From assembly GCA_022565805.1 (NCBI GenBank), contig JAIULZ010000014.1, positions 1 to 44,934 on the forward strand: a stretch of 44,934 nucleotides of DNA, written 5' to 3'. The notes below the pieces were generated by a model. The model did no database searches, was not told where the DNA came from, and saw nothing but the letters and a program-made list of their open reading frames with translations. The DNA is from Balneolales bacterium (GTDB lineage Bacteria; Bacteroidota; Rhodothermia; Balneolales; Cyclonatronaceae). Made by a program: the position numbers and the translations under genes. Positions 1 to 10,419 of this stretch are shown piece by piece (the stretch's first letter is position 1; the number at the start of each line of letters is the position of its first letter).

Positions 1-256
1 CGCCTTTATTCGGAAACTGTTCGTAGATGGGGCAGACAGATTCATAACTTATTGCTTTTCTTATTGAATGATTTGATGCTGCTTGAATGACCTATGGATT
101 GGCTTAGTCAAAAGAATCAATCAAGTTCTAAGTGTTGATTAATATCTTATTTGTTATTGTACAAAGCGGTTTACTTACAAAGTATGTTATTAACGCATTG
201 AATTCTGAATTTGCATACATAAAAAAGTTAATTTATAGCTGAAACAATGTGGATTC

Positions 257-1390
257 TTAATTCTCCAGTACAGGGCCAGCCATTATTGTAATTTGTTTAT
301 TTGTTGACAAATCGAGAGGTATTAGTCCGTCAAAAGGCGACTTATTCGCTGCTGTTATAAAAATCTGGCCGTCGTGTGCAAGCAGCATTTCTATCAAAAT
401 CCGGATTTTTGATGGATCTAGTTCGCCAAATGCATCATCCAACAGAAATACAGGTAAATCGTCTAGTACGTCACGAAAAAACATCAGCTGTGCAAGCTTT
501 AGCGACAAAGCAAATAGCCGGTGCTGCCCCTGAGACCCAAACTTACGAAGCTCCATATCACCCAGGTAAAAAATCAGATCATCCCTATGTGGGCCCGTCA
601 GCGTCATTTGCCGCTCAATTTCTTTTTCCGACTTTTCTTTTAGCAACTTTAAATACTCATCAGCTATTTCTTCCTGCGATGAGTCTATATCGAATTTTGC
701 CATAGTTTTGTATTCAAAACGAGGCTTTAGCTTAATACCCGAAATTAGTTCATAGCTTTTCTCTAAATACCCGGCAAACTGAAAAAGCACGCTAACTCTT
801 CGGTGAATAATTCTAGCCCCGGTCAAAGCCAATCTATGATCCCATGGCTCTAATTGAGCCTTCAACACATTTTGCGGTAGTCTGCTAAAAGATAGTAGCT
901 TATTTCTTTGTTTAAGCACTTTCCTGAATTCAAGTAAATCAGCCAGATATTTACTATATACCTGACATATCATCGAATCCAGAAACGATCTTCTTTCAGA
1001 AGGCCCCTCGTTTGTTAGTTTTTTGTCGTCGGGAGAAAGTACTACAACAGGAATCAGGCCAATTAGGTCTGCAAGTTTAGAAAGGGGGCTGCCATTAACA
1101 AAAAACTGCTTGCCTTCTCCTCTGTTGTAGCTACAAGCAACGCTAAAGGAAGAGCGAATGCTGCCTTTTACGGCAGCTTTTATTGCAAAAGAAGACTCTC
1201 CTTGCCTAACAACATACATATCTGAAGAAGCGGTAAAACTTCTGCTCATACATAAATAATGTATTGCATCAATCAGATTTGTTTTCCCGACACCGTTTTC
1301 ACCTGTTATCAGGTTAATGCCGGAACTAAACTCGACTCTTGTATCGGAATGATTCCTGAAATTCACAAGTTCGAGCGTTTCAATTAGCAT
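257..1390 (-). CDS. recF: DNA replication and repair protein RecF
   Basis: RecF is an SMC-like ATPase that helps load RecA at gapped or stalled replication DNA through the RecFOR pathway. The 377-residue length is normal. A Walker A motif (GENGVGKT) is at residues 30-37, close to the N-terminus. An ABC-type signature (GSQGQHR) lies near residue 290-300 and a Walker B segment ([11 protein letters not shown]) near 320-330. The start is the ATG whose codon ends at 1390, giving the usual family start with a short beta strand ahead of the P-loop. It is usually found beside dnaN and dnaA; here it points away from dnaA, is separated from it by about 6 kb, and no dnaN is in the window. The RRM gene lies upstream on the same strand, 136 bases away. 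Family assignment is secure. Confidence 0.96.
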   Translation of the reverse strand: MLIETLELVNFRNHSDTRVEFSSGINLITGENGVGKTNLIDAIHYLCMSRSFTASSDMYVVRQGESSFAIKAAVKGSIRSSFSVACSYNRGEGKQFFVNGSPLSKLADLIGLIPVVVLSPDDKKLTNEGPSERRSFLDSMICQVYSKYLADLLEFRKVLKQRNKLLSFSRLPQNVLKAQLEPWDHRLALTGARIIHRRVSVLFQFAGYLEKSYELISGIKLKPRFEYKTMAKFDIDSSQEEIADEYLKLLKEKSEKEIERQMTLTGPHRDDLIFYLGDMELRKFGSQGQHRLFALSLKLAQLMFFRDVLDDLPVFLLDDAFGELDPSKIRILIEMLLAHDGQIFITAANKSPFDGLIPLDLSTNKQITIMAGPVLEN

Positions 1391-1526
1391 AAATCAAACC
1401 AAATAAACTTCGATATATAAATAATGGGTATTAATATCAAAACAAGGACTTTTGTTAAGCTTTATATCAAATTGTGAGTTTTCCAGTAAAACAAGATTTC
1501 TGAGCAAGCGTCGGTCTAAATAACTG

Positions 1527-1775
1527 TTAATCTTTTTTCGGACGCGCTTCATTTACAATAAGTGTACGCTCCATAAAAACGGTGTTATTTAATTTATCGA
1601 TAGCGATTTTTGCCTGTTCTTCACTTTCAAATTCAACAAATCCAAATCCTTTGGAGCGGCCCGAATTTCGGTCTTTGATTATTATTGTACTCTTAATATC
1701 TCCAAAATGAGAAAATAGTTCGGTTAAATCTTCCTCTGTCGCAGACCACGACAGATTACCTACGTAAACATTCAT
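1527..1775 (-). CDS. Small single-RRM RNA-binding protein
   Basis: This 82-residue protein is one RNA recognition motif and almost nothing else. RNP2 (VYVGNL) is at residues 3-8 and RNP1 (KGFGFVEF) at residues 42-49, with the aromatic residues that stack on RNA bases intact. The glycine-rich tail of some cyanobacterial Rbp proteins is absent; it ends in a short basic stretch (ARPKKD). Single-RRM proteins of this size occur in Bacteroidota and cyanobacteria and bind single-stranded RNA, some of them linked to stress or cold; the target here is unknown. It sits between eno and recF on the same strand, but two terminator-like hairpins separate it from eno, so it probably has its own promoter. 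Confidence 0.93.
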   Translation of the reverse strand: MNVYVGNLSWSATEEDLTELFSHFGDIKSTIIIKDRNSGRSKGFGFVEFESEEQAKIAIDKLNNTVFMERTLIVNEARPKKD

Positions 1776-1876
1776 TCTGCTTTATATAAATAAGTTGGTT
1801 AAAAATTACACATCCTGTGCGGATTCACTAAAAATGGATTTACAATGCCTTTTATTAGCGCCATGGATATAATAAA

Positions 1877-1911
1877 AATGGCTACCTGACTATATATGCC
1901 GGGCAGCCATT
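1877..1911 (-). terminator. Second hairpin downstream of eno
   Basis: Two 12-nt arms (1877-1888 and 1900-1911) pair at ten of twelve positions, with a further wobble pair in the minus-strand RNA. An 11-nt loop separates them. On the minus strand the hairpin runs into a T-rich stretch. It lies just beyond the eno terminator and before the RRM gene, so it may act as a backup terminator or as a leader structure of the RRM gene. Confidence 0.45.
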
Positions 1912-1943
1912 AGTTCCTTCGGAATAGCGCTGTTCTGGATGTT

Positions 1944-1972
1944 AAAAAAAAGCGCCTCTCGTTCCGGCGTTT
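1944..1972 (-). terminator. Rho-independent terminator of eno
   Basis: On the minus strand a short GC stem (CGCC pairing with GGCG, 1966-1969 with 1953-1956) and a 9-nt loop are followed by eight T residues (1944-1951). It lies 11 bases past the eno stop codon. Confidence 0.55.
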
Positions 1973-1982
1973 GGCCTTTTTC

Positions 1983-3813
<1,831 letters not shown>

Positions 3814-4491
3814 ATGTCTAAAAAACTTGTACTTTTCGATATTGATGGTACACTTATTCGAATGAAAAAGCACTTCATGCCCGGCCTTATGCTTCATTTG
3901 TTAACAGAATTAGGTGGTGAACTTTCACAAGATTCTGAAATGAAGTTTGCCGGCAGAACAGACCGTGATATTTTTTCTGAAATTATTGATCTGTACAGGC
4001 TCAACAACGTTAGTTTTGATCTGGCTAAAGAAAAATACCTGAGTGCATTAGCCCAAATGCTTACTCCAGAAGATGTAATTACTCTCGACGGCGCCCGGTT
4101 AACGATCGAGAAAACTATAGATGCCGGCCATGAAGTTGCCTTATTAACAGGAAATTTTGAGGAAGCAGCTTTTATCAAAATTGATCGTGCAGGTCTTGGA
4201 GATTTTTTTAGCTATGGTGCTTTTGGGTGTAATCATAAAGAAAGAAAAGACTTGCCATCGATTGCATTTGAACTTGGCAAAAAGCGGCTTGGTGATCAAT
4301 TGCAGCCCGAAGATCTCATCATTATCGGCGATACTCCTAACGATATTTTTTGCGCTCAATATTTTGGTGCGAAGAGTGTTGCCGTTGCTACAGGCCCGTA
4401 TACAAAAGCTGATTTAATAAAGCACAAGCCAGATATACTTCTCAGCGATTTATCTAAGCCAGAAGAATGGGTTCCTATGATATATACGTAA
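3814..4491 (+). CDS. HAD-superfamily hydrolase, phosphoglycolate phosphatase-like
   Basis: This 225-residue protein is a haloacid dehalogenase-type phosphatase. Motif I (DIDGT) at residues 9-13 holds the nucleophilic aspartate and the acid/base aspartate. Motif II (LLTGN) is near residues 110-114, and motif IV (IIIGDTPND) near 169-177 holds the Mg2+-binding aspartates. The helical cap inserted after motif I is the C1 type seen in Gph/PGP-like enzymes. The substrate, a small phosphorylated metabolite, cannot be read from sequence. It is convergent with the next gene, with 14 bases between stop codons. No operon partner is evident. Confidence 0.88.
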   Translation: MSKKLVLFDIDGTLIRMKKHFMPGLMLHLLTELGGELSQDSEMKFAGRTDRDIFSEIIDLYRLNNVSFDLAKEKYLSALAQMLTPEDVITLDGARLTIEKTIDAGHEVALLTGNFEEAAFIKIDRAGLGDFFSYGAFGCNHKERKDLPSIAFELGKKRLGDQLQPEDLIIIGDTPNDIFCAQYFGAKSVAVATGPYTKADLIKHKPDILLSDLSKPEEWVPMIYT

Positions 4492-4505
4492 TAGAACGCT
4501 TTTAT

Positions 4506-5327
4506 TTACCACATTCCGCCAAACTTAAGCGTTATGGTTGGTGTAAAGAACCATTTCTGAGAACCAAACCCACCACCAACAATTATTTCCACAGGGTTTC
4601 CCTGCTGATCAACTCTCTGTAAATTAGGTTCCATAATTTGCAGTCCATCAGGATAGTACTGACCCAATACACCGAATTCGAGGGATGTTATTGAACTAAA
4701 ACTTGTGCCAAAGTCTACAGCTAAAGCAGAAATTGCCGCATAGCCTATATCCCACGATCCATCCCCCCACCCTTGAAACGCATCAAATACTCTATCTCTG
4801 TTTGTCCGTACCCCGAATGGAGTACCATCTTCGCTAACTTGCTCATCAAAATATGGGTACGAAAATGAGAATACAGGCCCAGCAGCTGTTGTAAACATCA
4901 CACGAAAGTTGTCATCTATATATCTGGCAAATAAACGCTGGCGAAAACCTGTCATTACGGGAAAATTAAATACCCGTTTGTATTTATTGGGGATAACCTG
5001 CTGCCCAAAGAAGAAAAAGGTTTGTTCACGGGAATCTTTTAGCGTTCCAAAATGGCCTTGTACGGTCCATTCTGTATTTCTGCCTATTACACGATTATAT
5101 TGACCGGCTATTGAAAAGCCATAATTGGTGATATTAAGGTTGAATGTGGCACCATTACGGAGATCGTAGTCTAGAGGGCTTGCCGGAGATGATGCCGGTC
5201 TAAGCTCTGGCTCTATGTAGTGCTGGCCAAAAACAATAGCGGGAAACAGCAGGAAAAAACTTAGCAATAAAGAGCATTTAATTACTTTATTTAGCCGATC
5301 AATTTTAATAGAGCTGAACATTATCAA
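4506..5327 (-). CDS. Exported protein, putative outer-membrane beta-barrel
   Basis: The family is not recognised. The 273-residue product has a basic N-terminus and a hydrophobic segment (about residues 17-34, ending in VFG|Q), which looks like a cleavable signal peptide. The rest is rich in alternating polar and aromatic residues with Gly/Asn turns, and it ends in strand-like TITLKFGGMW, close to a beta-barrel C-terminal strand with a terminal aromatic residue. I infer an outer-membrane barrel of unknown role. No cysteine follows the signal, so it is not a lipoprotein. The start may be the first or the third codon, both ATG. Confidence 0.65.
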   Translation of the reverse strand: MIMFSSIKIDRLNKVIKCSLLLSFFLLFPAIVFGQHYIEPELRPASSPASPLDYDLRNGATFNLNITNYGFSIAGQYNRVIGRNTEWTVQGHFGTLKDSREQTFFFFGQQVIPNKYKRVFNFPVMTGFRQRLFARYIDDNFRVMFTTAAGPVFSFSYPYFDEQVSEDGTPFGVRTNRDRVFDAFQGWGDGSWDIGYAAISALAVDFGTSFSSITSLEFGVLGQYYPDGLQIMEPNLQRVDQQGNPVEIIVGGGFGSQKWFFTPTITLKFGGMW

Positions 5328-5800
5328 TTATATATTTTGAAATTATTATAAAATTTGCTATATCGTGAAACAATTTTATCAGTCATGATAGATTGAAACC
5401 AAAATGCTTCATCATTAATGTTTCACAGACATAAATTCATCTTGTCTGTGACTGCTGCTTAATCGCAGAATCGCATTAATAAACCATTATGGATGGTTAA
5501 ACCATTATGGATGGTTATTAGAAGTTTATTATAAATGCAGAATAACGTTAATAGCGCGTGTTTCTTTCATACAATATTAAACTCATAAAACTGCGAAGAT
5601 GTTCATTTTCGAATATTAGTCTGGCGTTTGCTCTAAAAGGGTTTCTGAAAGTGCTTTATTCTAAATTCTAAATTTAGTTAACCTTTCGAACAATTCTGGT
5701 CAAGTATGTAAACAACACAATCGAGCTCAACTACAAACAGCAATAGTATCATTTTAATCAAGACAATACACCATACACATTTCTACCTAAATTTATTGTA
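5328..5800. other. Gene-free divergent region with a tandem palindromic repeat
   Basis: About 470 A/T-rich bases lie between the divergent barrel-protein gene and the small unknown gene. No open frame worth calling is seen. The one clear structure is the 18-bp direct repeat at 5481-5516. Confidence 0.5.
5481..5516. repeat. Two tandem 18-bp repeats, each containing a palindrome
   Basis: The unit AAACCATTATGGATGGTT occurs twice in a row (5481-5498, 5499-5516) without mismatch. Each copy contains an inverted repeat, AACCAT-5 nt-ATGGTT. Two identical palindromic sites 18 bp apart look like a tandem operator for a dimeric regulator, but duplication by replication slippage is equally possible. Confidence 0.6.
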
Positions 5801-6202
5801 ATGGACAGTATCAGGAAATTCACTATTTACGGACCTGCCGACACTCTTGCCCGGTTCGGAGAGCATCTACAATCGGCTACTAAACCTCAATATACGTTTA
5901 AACATGTTATAACGCGTAGTGAAGAGGCCGTTTTGGCTTTTATTTATGAAGAACATCGCAAATTAATAAACTCCAGCACTACTGTAACCCTCTTAATCAA
6001 ACAGCTTAAAGACAAGCTGGAAATAGATTTCGTAATTACTGGTGGACGAATGGGTTTTCGCGGCAGCTCTGCTTCCTCAGATAATGTTGAACCCTTGGTG
6101 CAACAGGTCGTATACGATTTTGTTCTCGAGTTTTGTGAGCGCCATGGCCTTACCATTCAAGAAAGTAAAGAGAACGAGAACAGCGAGACGAATGCCAGCT
6201 AA
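5801..6202 (+). CDS. Small conserved-looking protein of unknown function
   Basis: I do not recognise this 133-residue protein. It has no signal peptide or membrane segment and appears as a compact alpha/beta domain: a strand-rich start (RKFTIYGPADTLARF), a central helix and strand pair, a glycine-rich turn (VITGGRMGFRGSS), then a long helix and a polar tail (about residues 121-133, rich in Glu/Asn/Ser). It overlaps the start of prmC by 11 bases in another frame, so the two are probably co-transcribed and translationally coupled. The overlap and the protein-like composition support a real gene. Confidence 0.7.
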   Translation: MDSIRKFTIYGPADTLARFGEHLQSATKPQYTFKHVITRSEEAVLAFIYEEHRKLINSSTTVTLLIKQLKDKLEIDFVITGGRMGFRGSSASSDNVEPLVQQVVYDFVLEFCERHGLTIQESKENENSETNAS

Positions 6203-7076
6203 AACCCCACCCGCAGACTGGACGGTTCTCTCCATGCTGGAATGGGCTACATCTTATTTTGAGGAAAAGGGTTCCCCGTCTCCAAGACTAAGTATTGAGT
6301 GGCTTTTGTCGCATATTTTACAGTGTAAAAGGCTGGATTTATACTTAATGTTCGACCGGCCACTAACCACAGACGAACTTAAAGAGCTAAAACCGCTAAT
6401 CTTGCGAAGGGCTAAAAATGAACCTCTTCAATATTTAACAGGTAGTACAGACTTTTTTGGTCTGGAGTTTAAAACAAATCCTTCTGCTCTTATTCCTCGT
6501 CCGGAAACCGAACAACTCGTAGAATACATCCTGAATATGGATTTACCCGAAAGGGTAAGGGTACTTGATATAGGTACTGGTACCGGCTGCATACCCATTA
6601 GCTTAAAAACAGAACGAACTGATTGGGATGTTTATGCTTGTGATATAAGTAAAGAGACCTTGGAACTTGCTCAAACAAATGCCTCTACTCATAAAACGGA
6701 TATCAGTTTTTTTGAGCACGACCTATTTATCCCAACTCTTCCGGAAAGCATTATACCTCCCGAAGCAGAGGTATCCTTTAACCTTATTGTCTCAAACCCA
6801 CCCTATATTCCTGAGGCCGATAGTGCTACAATTGACCGGGAGGTTAAAGACTACGAGCCCCGGCTTGCCCTGTTTCATAAAAACATACCCTCTGTGTATA
6901 AAGCACTCATATCACTAGCTCAGATTAATTTAAAAGCCGGCGGATATGCTGTGTTCGAAATTAATGAAAATTTAGGCGATGAAATACTAGGATGTTTCCC
7001 CGAAAATAGATGGGAAACGTCATTACATAAAGACTTTTCAGAAAAGAATCGGTTCATAGTTGCGCGGCACATATAA
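6192..7076 (+). CDS. prmC: Release factor glutamine methyltransferase PrmC
   Basis: PrmC methylates the glutamine of the GGQ motif in release factors RF1 and RF2, using S-adenosylmethionine, which speeds translation termination. The SAM-binding motif VLDIGTGTGCIPISL lies near residues 124-138 and the catalytic NPPY near 202-205. The N-terminal helical domain (about residues 10-90) contains the usual segment around LDLYLMFDRPL. The open frame extends 50 codons further upstream, but that part lies inside the preceding gene. The ATG at 6192 gives 294 residues, close to the family length, and fits an 11-base overlap. No Shine-Dalgarno motif is visible. Confidence 0.95.
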   Translation: MPAKTPPADWTVLSMLEWATSYFEEKGSPSPRLSIEWLLSHILQCKRLDLYLMFDRPLTTDELKELKPLILRRAKNEPLQYLTGSTDFFGLEFKTNPSALIPRPETEQLVEYILNMDLPERVRVLDIGTGTGCIPISLKTERTDWDVYACDISKETLELAQTNASTHKTDISFFEHDLFIPTLPESIIPPEAEVSFNLIVSNPPYIPEADSATIDREVKDYEPRLALFHKNIPSVYKALISLAQINLKAGGYAVFEINENLGDEILGCFPENRWETSLHKDFSEKNRFIVARHI

Positions 7077-7406
7077 TACCCCTAAACGATGTGGATAAGT
7101 TGTGGGTAAATTTATTCCATGCTTTCCCATCACATATTTCGAGGGGAACAAACTCTGTTAACTCAATATTAAGACGTGTCAAGCATCATTTTTATAAAAG
7201 CACATAATTTAGCTTAGATAAGCATTATCAGAATCTTATTATGCGAACATAACTTGTGGATAACTGCTGCTGACGCAGATCGCGACACTTTGACATCGAG
7301 CAAATTATTCACCATTTTTAGGGAGTGGTTACAGAACAAAGAACCTCACCATTTGTGGATAAATACTTACAATATTTTCTCATTACCCTTTAATTAATAA
7401 TAATTC
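7077..7406. promoter_or_regulatory. dnaA upstream region with DnaA boxes, candidate oriC
   Basis: This 330-base gene-free stretch holds three exact copies of the DnaA box TGTGGATAA (7090-7098, 7255-7263, 7354-7362) and one copy with a single mismatch (TGTGGGTAA, 7101-7109), all in the same orientation. A/T-rich sequence lies between them around 7180-7225. This is the pattern of a dnaA-linked origin and/or an autoregulated dnaA promoter. The box matches are directly seen; origin function is inferred. Confidence 0.65.
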
Positions 7407-8888
7407 GTGTCTCAGCAAGATCTCAAAACGCTATCAGGCGAGCTTGCAGTTGAAAGATGGTCGAAGTGCCTTGGTATCATAAAGGAGTCGGTAAATTCTC
7501 AAAAATTTTCTGCATGGTTTGAGCCAATCAAGCCTCTTAGAATGGAGGGTAATACCCTTACTATACAGGTGCCTTCGCAATTTTGGTATGAATGGCTGGA
7601 AGAGCATTACTACAGCATCATCCGAACTACTATTAAGACGGTGCTCGGCAAAGATGGCAAGCTCCAGTATTCCATAAAAGTGGATAACACGCCCGATTCT
7701 TATCAGGGTAACTACAACTCCGTAAACCTACCACAAAGGCCATCACCCTCTGAGTACGGCGGGCAGAATTCTGTGAACAGCATGCCCACGTATCCTGCTG
7801 GCCAAATACAAAATCCATTTGTTATACCCGGCATTCAAAAACGTAGTTTAAATTCCAACCTGAATTCAAACTACGTTTTTGAACGCTTTATAGAAGGCGA
7901 CTGTAACAGACTGGCGCGTTCGGCAGGTATTGCCATAGCAGAAAAACCGGGAAATAATTCATTTAACCCGTTCTTTATTTACGGGGGTACAGGTTTAGGG
8001 AAAACACACTTAACCCAAAGTATTGGCAACCAGATTCGCAGGGATTTTCGTGGCGAAAAAAATATCTTATACACCACCTCCGACGATTTCACCAACGAAT
8101 TTGTACAGGCCATCCGTAATAACCGTGCAAATGAGTTTTCTATGCTTTATCGCAGCATAGATGTACTCATTATTGATGACATCCAGTTTTTTAGCGGCAA
8201 GGAAAAAACTCAGGAAGAGTTCTTCCACATTTTTAATGCGCTTCATCAGGAGGGCAAACAGATTATCTTAACCAGCGACCGCGCTCCAAAAGATATCCCC
8301 GATATTGAAGAACGCTTAATTTCCCGATTTAACTGGGGGCTTGCGGCCGATTTACAAATGCCTGATTACGAAACACGTTATGCTATTCTGGAACGCAAAG
8401 CGATGGATAATGGAATTGAGTTCGATCCGAAAATTTTCGAGTTCATAGCTACTAATTTCAAATCTAATGTGCGCGATCTCGAAGGTGCTATCATTAAATT
8501 GCTTGCCGCTTCTTCTTTACAACATTTGGATGTCATAGATTTACCAACTGCTAAAAGAATCCTTAAAGACATGATAAAGGATACCAATAAGCAGATAACA
8601 GTAGAAAACATACAATCTCTGGTATGCGAATATTTTGGTATCGACACGAATAAAGTACGTGAGAAAACACGCAAACAAGAAATTGTTGAAGCCAGACAAA
8701 TTGCTATGTATTTGGCAAAAAAGCTTACTAAGTCCAGCCTTAAGTCCATAGGTCTGCAGTTTGGTGGTCGCGACCACTCTACTGTAATACACGCCATAAC
8801 CACCATAGAAGACCGTTTACAAACCAGTACTAGGCATGTACAAATTATTAAAGATCTGCAGCAAAAGATTGAGCTGGCAAGTCTTTAA
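7407..8888 (+). CDS. dnaA: Chromosomal replication initiator protein DnaA
   Basis: DnaA binds 9-bp boxes at the origin, opens the duplex and recruits the helicase. The 493-residue protein has all four domains. Domain I is at about 10-95. A variable Asn/Pro/Ser-rich domain II linker spans about 95-150. The AAA+ domain III has Walker A (GGTGLGKTH) near 193-201 and Walker B (VLIIDDIQF) near 253-261. Domain IV is a helix-turn-helix with the box-reading signature GGRDHSTVIHA near 450-462. The start is GTG at 7407 with no Shine-Dalgarno. The coding DNA at the domain II/III junction contains a 22-bp near-perfect inverted repeat (7834-7883). folB follows 21 bases after the stop. Confidence 0.98.
   Translation: MSQQDLKTLSGELAVERWSKCLGIIKESVNSQKFSAWFEPIKPLRMEGNTLTIQVPSQFWYEWLEEHYYSIIRTTIKTVLGKDGKLQYSIKVDNTPDSYQGNYNSVNLPQRPSPSEYGGQNSVNSMPTYPAGQIQNPFVIPGIQKRSLNSNLNSNYVFERFIEGDCNRLARSAGIAIAEKPGNNSFNPFFIYGGTGLGKTHLTQSIGNQIRRDFRGEKNILYTTSDDFTNEFVQAIRNNRANEFSMLYRSIDVLIIDDIQFFSGKEKTQEEFFHIFNALHQEGKQIILTSDRAPKDIPDIEERLISRFNWGLAADLQMPDYETRYAILERKAMDNGIEFDPKIFEFIATNFKSNVRDLEGAIIKLLAASSLQHLDVIDLPTAKRILKDMIKDTNKQITVENIQSLVCEYFGIDTNKVREKTRKQEIVEARQIAMYLAKKLTKSSLKSIGLQFGGRDHSTVIHAITTIEDRLQTSTRHVQIIKDLQQKIELASL
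7834..7883. repeat. 22-bp near-perfect inverted repeat inside dnaA
   Basis: Arms 7834-7855 and 7862-7883 are complementary at 21 of 22 positions around a 6-nt loop. It lies wholly inside the dnaA reading frame, encoding about residues 143-159 at the linker/AAA+ boundary. The mRNA would form a long stem-loop here. The single mismatch is A opposite C. Confidence 0.9.
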
Positions 8889-8909
8889 ATTCCCAATTAT
8901 CCCGAAACG

Positions 8910-9269
8910 ATGAACAAAATTTTAATCAAAGACCTTAGATATCGTGCGGGACATGGGTATTTTGAATTCGAACAAATCACCAAGAATACCTTTTTGGTAG
9001 ATGTTGAGATCGAATTAAATAACAAAGCTGTTTCTGGAAACGATGATCTGAATACTACCATTGATTACAGCGAGGTTTGCAGGATTGTTTCTGAGGTGAT
9101 GAACGCTGAGCCGGTAAAACTAATCGAAACACTTTTAGAAAATACCGGAAATGCAATTCTGAATCGATTTACTCAAATACGTACTTTATTTATCTCGATA
9201 CGCAAACTACAGCCTCCAATGCCCTTCGATTGCTCATATGTAGAAATATCTAACCAATGGCAACGGTAA
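8910..9269 (+). CDS. folB: Dihydroneopterin aldolase FolB
   Basis: FolB cleaves 7,8-dihydroneopterin to 6-hydroxymethyl-7,8-dihydropterin and glycolaldehyde in folate synthesis. At 119 residues the length is normal. The substrate-binding glutamate lies in GHGYFEFEQ (about residues 14-22). Other family blocks are TIDYSEV near 50-56, a KLIETLLE helix near 70-77 that carries the second pterin-contacting glutamate, and the C-terminal RKLQPPMP. It is followed directly by folK, whose start overlaps the folB end by 13 bases, a strong sign of co-transcription. Confidence 0.95.
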   Translation: MNKILIKDLRYRAGHGYFEFEQITKNTFLVDVEIELNNKAVSGNDDLNTTIDYSEVCRIVSEVMNAEPVKLIETLLENTGNAILNRFTQIRTLFISIRKLQPPMPFDCSYVEISNQWQR

Positions 9270-9775
9270 TTCTGGCGATAGGAAGTAACCAGGGCGACCG
9301 TTTGAATAATTTGATTGATGCTCGCCGTTTTATTAAAAGGGTGCTAATTAGTCATAAAGACAACACTACTGGTTTATCCCATTCTTTTAACTCTTCCTCA
9401 ATTTGGGAAAGCGAGCCCATAGGTCCGGCAGAGAATATATTTCTTAATGCGTGTGTAATTTGCGAGTGTAACCTGTCTCCCGAAGACATATTAACCGAAA
9501 TAAAGCTATATGAAAAGTCTTGTGGCAGGTTATTGCATGCCCCGCGCTGGTCTAACAGACCCATAGACATAGATATAATAAGCTACGATGGTCTCATTAT
9601 CGATACAGATCAACTCATTGTTCCACATAAAGAAATTACCAACCGTTTGTTTGTATTACTTCCTTTACTCGAGATTTACCCAGCATGGCAACATCCTGTT
9701 CACAAGAAAACGGTTTCTCAATTAATTGATGAGGCACCTCATCTTGATGTTTACAAATCAGCTTTTAATTGGTAG
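9257..9775 (+). CDS. folK: HPPK, 2-amino-4-hydroxy-6-hydroxymethyldihydropteridine diphosphokinase
   Basis: FolK transfers pyrophosphate from ATP to 6-hydroxymethyl-7,8-dihydropterin, the step after FolB. The 172-residue protein starts with the family strand and turn AIGSNQGDR (about residues 7-15). The ATP/Mg2+-binding signature appears as RWSNRPIDIDIISYDG (about 96-111), with the paired aspartates intact. The pterin-binding tryptophan/asparagine region (IWESEPIG...FLNAC) is also recognisable. The FolB and FolK genes overlap, and a nucleoside kinase starts at the folK end, so dnaA-folB-folK-kinase looks like one transcript. Confidence 0.95.
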   Translation: MATVILAIGSNQGDRLNNLIDARRFIKRVLISHKDNTTGLSHSFNSSSIWESEPIGPAENIFLNACVICECNLSPEDILTEIKLYEKSCGRLLHAPRWSNRPIDIDIISYDGLIIDTDQLIVPHKEITNRLFVLLPLLEIYPAWQHPVHKKTVSQLIDEAPHLDVYKSAFNW

Positions 9776-9783
9776 ATTTTACC

Positions 9784-10419
9784 GTGAATACTTTTGATTA
9801 TATAGCTATTGAAGGCGTAATTGGTGCGGGGAAGACTTCACTCGCAGAAATGCTTTCAAAAAAGCACAGGGCAAGGCTTGTGCTGGAAGAGTTTGAAGAA
9901 AACCCTTTCCTACCAAAATTTTATGAAGACAGAGAACGATATGCATTTCAAACGCAGCTAGCATTTCTCTCCAGCAGATTTAACCAACAGCAACGTTTGC
10001 TGGCAAAAGATTTGTTCGATAACCTCATAGTTTCTGACTATATCTTTGATAAAGACCGTATATTTGCACGTCTTAATTTAAGTGATGATGAGCTGGCGCT
10101 ATACGACAAAATATACCAGATTATGAGTGGTATAGCTGCAAGACCCGATTTAATGGTTTTTATTCAATGCAGTGTTGAACGCTTGCTCGAAAATATTAAA
10201 AAACGAGGCAGAACCTACGAACAGCAAATATCGCCAGATTATCTTAACGAGCTTAATGAGTCTTATAATCACTTTTTTAAGCACTATAATAAATCTCCGG
10301 TACTAATTATCCGGGCGAATGATATCGATTTTGTAAACAATAAAAGCCATTTCGACTTTATCGAGCATCATATTTTTAATGAGCCGATAAAGCAGGAACG
10401 CGTTTATATAAAGCCATAA
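9784..10419 (+). CDS. Deoxynucleoside kinase (dGK/dCK family)
   Basis: This family phosphorylates deoxynucleosides to dNMPs for nucleotide salvage. The P-loop GVIGAGKT is at residues 11-18. Further family marks are the EEFEENPF segment with the catalytic glutamate, an ERYAFQTQLAFL helix, the Asp-Arg pair in SDYIFDKDRIFA, and the arginine-rich lid KKRGRTYEQ. Specificity (dG, dA, dC or T) cannot be assigned. I chose GTG at 9784, which puts six residues before the strand leading to the P-loop, as is usual. An in-frame TTG at 9769, overlapping folK, would add five residues. It likely belongs to the dnaA operon. Confidence 0.92.
   Translation: MNTFDYIAIEGVIGAGKTSLAEMLSKKHRARLVLEEFEENPFLPKFYEDRERYAFQTQLAFLSSRFNQQQRLLAKDLFDNLIVSDYIFDKDRIFARLNLSDDELALYDKIYQIMSGIAARPDLMVFIQCSVERLLENIKKRGRTYEQQISPDYLNELNESYNHFFKHYNKSPVLIIRANDIDFVNNKSHFDFIEHHIFNEPIKQERVYIKP

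Noticed and set aside
376-705. Plus-strand open frame of 109 residues
   Set aside because: It lies antisense inside recF, shows no domain, and recF is clearly the real gene.
6042-6191. Upstream 50 codons of the prmC frame
   Set aside because: The segment overlaps the coding region of the preceding gene in another frame and is not like PrmC; ATG 6192 fits the family length.
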